Shown here: positions 58,093 through 64,000 of the stretch, in pieces
How positions within the stretch are numbered: position 1 is the stretch's first letter
Layout: every line of letters starts with the position of its first letter
Source: Meiothermus sp.
Lineage (GTDB): Bacteria; Deinococcota; Deinococci; Deinococcales; Thermaceae
NCBI RefSeq assembly: GCF_026004055.1
Contig: NZ_BPIJ01000001.1
Location: 868,001-932,000, forward strand
Direction of reading: 5' to 3'
Length of the DNA stretch: 64,000 nt
Translations under genes and position numbers: made by a program
The notes under the pieces: generated by a model
Told to the model about the DNA's origin: nothing
What the model saw: the letters and a program-made list of their open reading frames with translations, nothing else
Database searches by the model: none

Positions 58093-58995
58093 CTATTCGG
58101 TTGCCGCCTCACCTTTCAACATTTCCAGAGCCATTCGGGCCGCTGTTAGGGCGCTCGAGGCGTACTGCACCGTAAGGTCAATCAGTTCTCTGGCCCCCTG
58201 CTCAATCAGCGGGCTCACCTGCAAGGCCCCCCCACACAACACCACCGGCAGTGGCCCCAGGCGATGTCGCAAGGTCAGGGCCAGATCGGCCAGCTCGCGC
58301 CCGGCCTGGAGCAGCACCTGCGTCGCGGTCTCGTCCCCTTCCTCGGCAGCCCGGCCCACTGCCGGAGCCAACGCCGCCACGGCCTGCCGTCCCCCCCCGT
58401 ACACATATTCGCGGATGCGCGGCCAGTCCCGGCCTCCCAGCACCGCATACAGATGCCGGGCCAACGGATACGAAGCCGTATCCAATCCCGCATCGTGCCA
58501 GCGCAGCAGGTGGCGCAGGGCGGTTTTGCCGATCCAAAAACCGGCCCCCTCATCCCCAATCAGATAACCGTGCCCCCCGGCCCGGTAGACGGTGCCCTCC
58601 GGGGCAATGCTGTAGGCCACCGAGCCGGTTCCGGCATAGACCACCATCCCCTCACCGGGGGCGAAGTGGGCCCGGTAGACCAGATCTATGTCGTTGAACA
58701 CCCTGACCTGCTTTCCCGAGAGTCCCAGCGCTTGCCCAATATAAGCACCCATCTGCTGGGCTTCTTTGGTGCCCGCATCCAGACCGGTAACGCCCGCCAC
58801 CACCACCGTAGGCGCGTAGGGCCTGGTTTCCGATAGCAGGGCATCCAGCGCGGCCCACACCTGCGCTCGCATTTCCTCGTTGAACAGATGCCCGGTGATG
58901 GGCGCTGTGCGCCCCTGGGCCACGACCTGGCCTGCTGCATCCAACACCGCCCACTTGCTGCTGCTGGCCCCTCCATCAATGCCCAAGACGTTCAA
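58093..58995 (-). CDS. N-acetyl-amino-sugar kinase (BadF/NagK-like)
   Basis: 300 aa, ASKHA-fold kinase: LGIDGGASSSKWAVLD (phosphate 1), VVYAGTGSVAYSI and GYLIGDEGAGFWIGKTAL (phosphate 2), VVLCGGALQVSPL (adenosine site). Near murQ it probably makes MurNAc-6-P and/or GlcNAc-6-P, as MurK does. The start overlaps the end of nanE by 4 bp. Confidence 0.88.
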   Translation of the reverse strand: MNVLGIDGGASSSKWAVLDAAGQVVAQGRTAPITGHLFNEEMRAQVWAALDALLSETRPYAPTVVVAGVTGLDAGTKEAQQMGAYIGQALGLSGKQVRVFNDIDLVYRAHFAPGEGMVVYAGTGSVAYSIAPEGTVYRAGGHGYLIGDEGAGFWIGKTALRHLLRWHDAGLDTASYPLARHLYAVLGGRDWPRIREYVYGGGRQAVAALAPAVGRAAEEGDETATQVLLQAGRELADLALTLRHRLGPLPVVLCGGALQVSPLIEQGARELIDLTVQYASSALTAARMALEMLKGEAATE

Positions 58996-59693
58996 ACCGG
59001 AACCCCCTGTACCAAGCGGCGGGTGATCTCGCGGGGGTTGGTAATGGCGGTACCCACCACCACTGCACTCGCACCCAAATCGAAGGCTTTAGAGACCTCC
59101 TCGAGCGTCCAGAAACGCCCCTCGGCGATTACCGGTACCCCCACACCCGCCACCAGTTGCTGTATTAAATCAAAGTCTGGCCCCTCGGTCTTGGGTGAGT
59201 AGGGGGTATAGCCCGACAGCGTGGTGGCTATAAAATCCGCGCCCAACTGCGCCGCATAAAGGCCCTCTTCCAGGGTCGAAACATCGGCCAGCACTGTCTT
59301 GCCCAGCTCAGCATGAATCAAGTGAATCAATTCTGCCAAAGATTCTTTGGGCCTAGGCCGTGCCGTGGCATCCAGCGCAATGACATCGGCCCCTGCCTCG
59401 GCAACCTCTTTTGCTGCTTCAAAATCGGGGGTGATGTAGACTTCATATCCCTCCACCCAACGCTTGTTGATTCCAATGATCGGCAAATAGGTTATAGCCC
59501 GAATAGCCTGAATATCTTCGGTTCCATTCGCGCGAATCCCTCGGGCCCCTCCCTGCTCTACCGCCAATGCCATTGCGGCCATAAAGTGTGGCCCGTGTAG
59601 CGGGTTATCGGCCCGTGCCTGGCACGACACAATCAGGGAGGGAAAAACCAGCCCCCTTGAACCCTTCCTGGCCTCTGGTCTCTGCACCCTCAC
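58992..59693 (-). CDS. nanE: N-acylmannosamine-6-phosphate 2-epimerase-like (NanE)
   Basis: 233 aa TIM barrel: LIVSCQARADNPLHGPHFMAAMALAVEQGGARGIRANG is the NanE start, with DVIALDATARPRP, ADVSTLEEGLYAAQLGADFI, VIAEGRFWTLEEVSKAFDLGASAVVVGTAI. It interconverts ManNAc-6-P and GlcNAc-6-P. The start is uncertain (GTG 59693, overlapping the permease stop, or GTG 59687). It links ManNAc to the same pathway as the neighbouring kinase and MurQ. Confidence 0.9.
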   Translation of the reverse strand: MRVQRPEARKGSRGLVFPSLIVSCQARADNPLHGPHFMAAMALAVEQGGARGIRANGTEDIQAIRAITYLPIIGINKRWVEGYEVYITPDFEAAKEVAEAGADVIALDATARPRPKESLAELIHLIHAELGKTVLADVSTLEEGLYAAQLGADFIATTLSGYTPYSPKTEGPDFDLIQQLVAGVGVPVIAEGRFWTLEEVSKAFDLGASAVVVGTAITNPREITRRLVQGVPV

Positions 59694-60544
59694 CCCTTTG
59701 TGGCCCCCGCCGTCAGCCCCTTGATGAACTGTTCGGACAGCAGCAGGTACAAGAGAATCAAAGGCATCGCCGCCAGGGTCAGGCCCGCAAACAGCGGGCC
59801 GTAGTCGGTGGCATACTCACCAAAGAACACGGTCAGACCCTGAGGCACGGTTTTGAGGGTAGGATCCTGCAAAAACACCAGGGGCAAAAGAAAATCGTTC
59901 CAGATCGGGATGGCTGTGTAGATGGCCACAATCGCCAGTTGGGGGCGCACCAGCGGCAGCATCACCTTCCAGAACACCTGCCACTCGCTGGCCCCATCAA
60001 TACGGGCGGCATTGTCGAGGTCAGAGGGGAGGGCCCTAAAAAAGCCGGTCAGGATGAATACAGCGGCCGGGATGCCCCCTGCGGCATAAACCAGAATGAG
60101 GCCCAGGTGCGAGTTGATCAGGCCCATTTCCTTGAGCTGTACGAAGAGCGGTACCAGCACCAGCTTGGCCGGGAACATCAAACCGGCCAGGAAGAACACA
60201 TAAATGGCATCATTCAAGCGGAACTTGAAGCGTCCCAGCGCATAGCCCGCCATGGCACTGAAGGCCAAAATCAGTATTTCAGCCCCCACTGTAATCAGGA
60301 TGGAGTTGCGGAAATAGAGGTCAAACCGGCCCGATTCCCAGACCCTGGCAAAGTTGTTCAGGCTCCAGGTCTGGGGCAGGGCAAAAGGCGAGGCGAAGAT
60401 TTCCGGGGTGGGTTTGATGGCCGAGATGAGCATCAAGAGCAGGGGCAGAATTACCCCCAAGGCATTGAGGATCAGCAGGCCGAACAAAAAGATACCGCTA
60501 GGCCCCAGCCTGCGCCAGGGGTTGGCTGAGCGAGAGGGGCTCAC
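59690..60544 (-). CDS. Carbohydrate ABC permease, MalG type
   Basis: 284 aa with six TM helices and the EAA loop NAARIDGASEWQVFWKVMLPLVRPQLAIV. C-terminal GPLFAGLTLAAMPLILLYLLLSEQFIKGLTAGATKG is typical of this subfamily. Overlaps the upstream permease stop by 4 bp. No ATPase gene is in the window; such importers often share one encoded elsewhere. Confidence 0.93.
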   Translation of the reverse strand: MSPSRSANPWRRLGPSGIFLFGLLILNALGVILPLLLMLISAIKPTPEIFASPFALPQTWSLNNFARVWESGRFDLYFRNSILITVGAEILILAFSAMAGYALGRFKFRLNDAIYVFFLAGLMFPAKLVLVPLFVQLKEMGLINSHLGLILVYAAGGIPAAVFILTGFFRALPSDLDNAARIDGASEWQVFWKVMLPLVRPQLAIVAIYTAIPIWNDFLLPLVFLQDPTLKTVPQGLTVFFGEYATDYGPLFAGLTLAAMPLILLYLLLSEQFIKGLTAGATKG

Positions 60545-61440
60545 ATCTCCACCTCCCGTCGCCGCAGATACAAGGCCCCTATGGCCGAACCCACCCCCAC
60601 AATCACAAACAAAATCACACTGATGGCTGCCGCTACCCCCACGTTGGAAGTAGCCTCGGAGGCTGCTCCGAAGGCCAAGCGATAAAACATCAGGGCCATG
60701 GTGTCGGTAGCGCCTCCAGGATTGCCGCTCACCCCCGCCATCACGTAGGGCAGTTCAAACCACTCCATGGCCCCAATGAAGGTCAGGATGATGATGGTCG
60801 TGAAGGCTGGGGCCAACAGCGGCAACATGATTTGGCGGAAAACCTGCCATTCGCTGGCCCCATCCAGGCGCGCCGCCTCGTAATAATCCTCCGGAATGGC
60901 GTTCATACCTGCCAAAAAGACCAGGGTGGGAAAGCCTACCCAGCGCCAGGCGTTGACGCAGATGAGGGTGAAGAGCGCCCAGGCAGGGTCACCCAGGGGT
61001 GCAAAGGAGGCAATCCCAGACATATTGGCGAGTTTGGTGATGGGGCCTATAAGGGGGTCGAGAAACAGCTTCCACAAAAAACCCACCACCACCAATGACA
61101 AGATGACCGGCAGGAAGACAGTAGCCCGGAAGAAGCGCATCAGAGGTGGCTGCTTCCACAGCGCATAGGCCAGCGCCAGCCCCAGTCCATTTTGAATCAC
61201 CATCAGGCCGACAAAAGCCAGGACATTGTGACGCATAGCCTCTAAAAAAACGTCGCGGAAAGGGAACGATAAAAGTTTGCGAAAATTTTCCAGCCCTACA
61301 AATTCTTCCCGATTAAAGCTCGTCCAGGAGTAGAGGCTATACCCCAGGGCCGCCACCGCCGGCCAGAGGGTAAATACCACCATCAGGAGTAGCGCTGGGG
61401 TCAAAAAAATTGCCAACCACAGACTTCTTTGCAGGCGCAT
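60541..61440 (-). CDS. Carbohydrate ABC permease, MalF type
   Basis: 299 aa, six TM helices, EAA loop YYEAARLDGASEWQVFRQIMLPLLAPAFTT. Begins LQRSLWLAIFLTPALLLMVVFTLWPAVAAL. First permease after the binding-protein gene, from which it is separated by 248 bp with a strong hairpin. Confidence 0.93.
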   Translation of the reverse strand: MRLQRSLWLAIFLTPALLLMVVFTLWPAVAALGYSLYSWTSFNREEFVGLENFRKLLSFPFRDVFLEAMRHNVLAFVGLMVIQNGLGLALAYALWKQPPLMRFFRATVFLPVILSLVVVGFLWKLFLDPLIGPITKLANMSGIASFAPLGDPAWALFTLICVNAWRWVGFPTLVFLAGMNAIPEDYYEAARLDGASEWQVFRQIMLPLLAPAFTTIIILTFIGAMEWFELPYVMAGVSGNPGGATDTMALMFYRLAFGAASEATSNVGVAAAISVILFVIVGVGSAIGALYLRRREVEM

Positions 61441-61635
61441 TGAAGAGGTCTCCGAAAACTGAGTAGAGGCTTTAGGGGTGGATTCAAAGGCATTTGAATT
61501 GGTGTCCTATCTACGTTCTCGAGTGTAAAAAACAGGAGGGCATGGTTTGAAGCACAAAGTTCTTTCCAAAAACCACTCATAAATCATGGTTCTCACGCAC
61601 ACCCTAGGCGTTGGCGCATTCGCAGCCTGCGGATG

Positions 61636-61674
61636 GCCGATGGCTGTCAGCTCGGCACGCGACCAGCCATCGGC
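61636..61674 (-). terminator. Intercistronic hairpin after the binding-protein gene
   Basis: GCCGATGGCTG (61636-61646) / CAGCCATCGGC (61664-61674), an 11-bp perfect stem 15 bp past the stop of the binding-protein gene. It has no T-run, so it more likely shields the upstream mRNA or partly lowers readthrough into the permeases. Confidence 0.65.
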
Positions 61675-61688
61675 TATAGGGTCTGCGG

Positions 61689-62948
61689 CTAACGCTGGAA
61701 GGGCTTGAACCAGGTGGCTACGCCCTTGGTCATCTCTTCGGCTACCTGGCGTCCTGTAGCCTGGCCCAGCACCATCCGTTGGAGCCCTGCCCGCATCAGC
61801 TCGGTGCCGGTTGGAGTTGCGTAACGGAAGCCCACCAGGGTGAGGTAGGGGGTGCCGTAACTGGCGGTGTACTCGATAATCTCTTGCAGCACCGGGTCTT
61901 TGGCCTTGGTGCCAGGCACTGCTGAGGCTTGGGCCAGCTTCTCGGTGAACTGCTGACCGAACTCCTGGGTCGAGAGGAAGTTGAGGAAGCGGAGGGCAGC
62001 CTCGGGGTTGCGGGTTTTGGCGTTGATGGAGTAGTTGCCGTCGGCAAAGGTAGAGACCCAGGTGCGCTCGCCCCGGCGCAAGGGTGGGGCCGGCACAAAT
62101 CCGAAGTTGAGGCGGGGGTTGTTGTCGCGGAAGTAGGCGATGTCGAAGCCACCGGTTACAAAGAAGGCGGCCCCGCCATTGGTAAAGAGGGTACGGCCCT
62201 CGGGATAGCCGATGCCGGCGAAGTTGGGGGGCATGAACTCGCGCATGGCCGCCGTTTCTTCCAGGGCGCGAATGAAACCCTCGTCTACGAAGGTCTTTTG
62301 CCCTGCCGTGACGGCCCGGAAGTAGTCGGAGCCGCCATAGAAGTTGGGGCCAATTACACCAAAGATCTGCTCGAGGCTGATGCCATCCTTGGGGCCGTTG
62401 GCCAGGGGAATAATTCCTGCTGCCTTGATGCGGGCCAGCATGGCTTTGAAATCGGGCCAGTTATCGGGAATTTCGCGGATGCCCGCCCGCGCCAGCAGGT
62501 CTTTGTTGTAGAAGAAGCCCAGGCTCTGAGTGGCAAAGGGCACCCCGTAGATACGGCGACGGGTGTCATCGCGGAAACCCCGCGCCGCATTGAGCAGCGT
62601 GGCAGGGAAGCGGGCCAGGTTGGGCACCTGCTGGGCGGTAATGGGCAGCAGATACCCTGCATCGGCCAGTTGGGCCAGACCACCGTAGGCGCGGGTGTGA
62701 ATGATATCGGGGCCTGTTCCGGCGGCCAGGGCCGAGGAAAGAATGGTGTTGTACTCGAGGTTGTTGTAGGGGGTGTAGACCACCCGAATACCAGTTCGGG
62801 CTTCGAACTGCTTGGCGATGTCGTTATAGAACTCGCGGTCTTCGACCCGCCAGCTCCAGAAAGTGAGGGTGGTTTGCTGGGCAAGCGCTACGCCCAACGA
62901 AAGTAGCACGCCCAGCAAGATAGCCCGCAAGACCGTCGTCCTGATCAT
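61689..62948 (-). CDS. Sugar ABC transporter substrate-binding protein
   Basis: 419 aa from ATG 62948 (AGGAGG SD 7 nt upstream), signal peptide TVLRAILLGVLLSLGVALAQ. Extracellular solute-binding family 1: TLTFWSWRVEDREFYNDIAKQFEARTGI, GTGPDIIHTRAYGGLAQLADAGYLLPIT, ALRFLNFLSTQEFGQQF. Operon context (NanE, kinase, MurQ) suggests GlcNAc, ManNAc, MurNAc or a wall disaccharide as ligand. A TATACT box lies ~65 bp upstream (63019-63014). Confidence 0.93.
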   Translation of the reverse strand: MIRTTVLRAILLGVLLSLGVALAQQTTLTFWSWRVEDREFYNDIAKQFEARTGIRVVYTPYNNLEYNTILSSALAAGTGPDIIHTRAYGGLAQLADAGYLLPITAQQVPNLARFPATLLNAARGFRDDTRRRIYGVPFATQSLGFFYNKDLLARAGIREIPDNWPDFKAMLARIKAAGIIPLANGPKDGISLEQIFGVIGPNFYGGSDYFRAVTAGQKTFVDEGFIRALEETAAMREFMPPNFAGIGYPEGRTLFTNGGAAFFVTGGFDIAYFRDNNPRLNFGFVPAPPLRRGERTWVSTFADGNYSINAKTRNPEAALRFLNFLSTQEFGQQFTEKLAQASAVPGTKAKDPVLQEIIEYTASYGTPYLTLVGFRYATPTGTELMRAGLQRMVLGQATGRQVAEEMTKGVATWFKPFQR

Positions 62949-63148
62949 ACCTCTGCCTCCTTGTGGGAACCCTTTAGAGCCCCCGTGACCCGGAACCATT
63001 TTTGGTCGAGGCCAGTATACGGCAAAGCCTTTTTGGTATCCAGGTGGTCTATGTTGAAACGATGCTTGTACTACTGAGTTCAGAGAATAGATTTGGAGCT
63101 GTTTTTCACAAAGAAGGCCGCAGTGCAATTAGTGGCTGACACATATAA

Positions 63149-63338
63149 TACCGGATTCAAAAAGATACTCTTCAAAACCAGAAACCCAGAGGCTATCTTT
63201 TTGCATCCTAGAGCACACCCCTCCCTGACGGTCGGCGAAAAAAAACGTCTCCCTTCCAAGGGGCGGTATCGCCCTCCGCTACGCGGATAACTTCGGTCGG
63301 GTTAGTTCGTCACCATTCGGTGACGAACTAACCGAATC
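63149..63338. mobile_element. MITE copy 3, rearranged, right end lost
   Basis: Left end TACCGGATTC preceded by TAA, first hairpin nearly intact (one mismatch), then an extra ~70 bp between GAGCAC and TTCGGTCGGG, the second hairpin as in copy 2, and GAATC. The terminal TGGTA and right-hand target copy are missing; instead sequence runs straight into an IS630-type transposase remnant. Confidence 0.82.
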
Positions 63339-63818
63339 GTCCCAACCGCAGCTCATCGCTAAACCCAATCCGGCCCAGAGCCTCCCCCAGGGTCTGACCC
63401 CCTCGGTGGAGCTGCTCGGCTATCAGGGCTTTGAGCCCCCCTTTTTCCAGCGCGCTTGCGCTGCCGCATCGGCCTTGGCAGCACTCGGTCGCGGTACTTT
63501 GGGGTGAATCTTCCATCGAGCCATCAGCCCATAGAGGCCTTTATAGCTGTACTGCACCCCAAAGCGTTGTTGCACCCACTGCCGCGCTTCTTCGTAGGTG
63601 CGAAAGCTTCCTTGGGCACTCTCGGCTCGCAGTTCCAGTTGTTGGTCTTGATCCAACCAGGCTCGACTGACCTTGACCCCCCAGCCCGGTACGCGCTTCA
63701 ACACCTCCTGCAATCCCCCGGCCCGATACCAAGCCAGCCACCGGTTGAGGGTTTTACGTCCAATCCCCACTTCTTTGGCCGCATCCTGTGCAGCTTTGCC
63801 TCGACGTACCAGCCACAT
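63339..63818 (-). pseudogene. IS630-type transposase remnant with -1 frameshift site
   Basis: The N-terminal ORF ([35 protein letters not shown] helix-turn-helix, then [45 protein letters not shown]) is a typical IS630 DNA-binding part. A -1 shift at the run AAAAAGGGGGG (63446-63436) continues [34 protein letters not shown], the first DDE aspartate region. The rest of the catalytic domain is cut off by MITE copy 3. Codons before ATG 63818 stay open and IS630-like (YTKRRKRLQ) but have no start codon. Confidence 0.82.
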
Positions 63819-63870
63819 CGCCTGCAGCCGTTTACGTCGTTTGGTATAAGAACCACTCTCGCTTTCCAGT

Positions 63871-64000
63871 TCAAACCATGCCCTGCAAAGCGGCTACTAA
63901 CTGGGCAAAGAGGCCCGTCCCCCAGGCGGCTCGGATGCGGTAGTGGGTCTGCAAGGCCACCTCGCTGGCGGGATTGTGCTGGCTTACCCCCCCCAGGCAG
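63871..64000 (-). CDS. C-terminal end of an unidentified gene
   Basis: Minus-strand open frame entering from beyond base 64000 and ending at TGA 63873-63871: [20 protein letters not shown], then [20 protein letters not shown] and MV. Codon third positions look like host coding sequence. Too short to assign. It overlaps the open codons just before the IS630 ORF. Confidence 0.45.
   Translation of the reverse strand, partial: CLGGVSQHNPASEVALQTHYRIRAAWGTGLFAQLVAALQGMV

Overview
The window looks like chromosome of a Meiothermus-like member of the Thermaceae (Deinococcota). It is high in G+C, with very frequent CTCGAG hexamers inside genes. Many starts lie about 7 nt after a TANNNT box, as expected for leaderless mRNAs in this phylum. 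Products such as ClpC, PurA, the LeuCDB set, Mrp, and GlyRS behind a glycine T-box fit the same group. No rRNA, tRNA or CRISPR array was found.

Layout. 1-15 kb: a partial CAP-domain protein, a two-subunit M16 peptidase pair, recG, purA, an AT-richer orphan HsdR_N-type nuclease, a frameshifted FtsX/LolE-type permease, a 3D-domain protein, an Asp23-FakA-like pair, a DUF3108-like protein, and divergent ald/lrp. 15-24 kb: truB between two kinds of repeat, then a Pel-like exopolysaccharide locus on the minus strand (GH114 lipoprotein, CE18-like deacetylase lipoprotein, PelF-type glycosyltransferase, 12-TM PelG-like protein, second GH114). 24-31 kb: two convergent repeat lipoproteins (Ig-like, and Ig-like plus RCC1), a small Cys-rich protein, and glyS under a T-box. 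31-39 kb: a decayed Uma2 gene, clpC, folA-thyA, an IS4-type element, an FAD oxidoreductase-miaB pair and an APH-family kinase. 39.6-46 kb: branched-chain amino acid genes (leuC, small membrane ORF, leuD, leuB, SDR, ilvD) with a leader peptide, a terminator and a palindromic operator in the promoter. 46-48.7 kb: an integron. 48.8-54.5 kb: a complete mrpABCDEFG Na+/H+ antiporter operon. 54.5-56.4 kb: an ATP-grasp/esterase pair. 57-63 kb: an amino-sugar operon (binding protein, two permeases, NanE, sugar kinase, MurQ). 63-64 kb: a MITE copy fused to an IS630-type remnant, then the end of an unidentified gene.

The most unusual locus is the integron. Three low-GC cassettes on the minus strand (hypothetical, RibD/DHFR-like, NTF2-like) are separated by attC-type sites, one of them canonical. 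At their head lie an attI-like junction and, divergently, a short ORF resembling the N-terminus of a tyrosine integron integrase that stops after 59 codons. A 125-bp MITE family also occurs here: two intact copies have 3-bp TNA target duplications and a compensatory change in an internal hairpin. One copy lies at the truB stop codon, one splits a small gene beside ilvD, and a third, rearranged copy abuts the IS630 remnant. A second dispersed hairpin repeat occurs at 16.4 kb and 56.9-57.1 kb.

Functions come from reading motifs and context by eye; no database or folding program was run.
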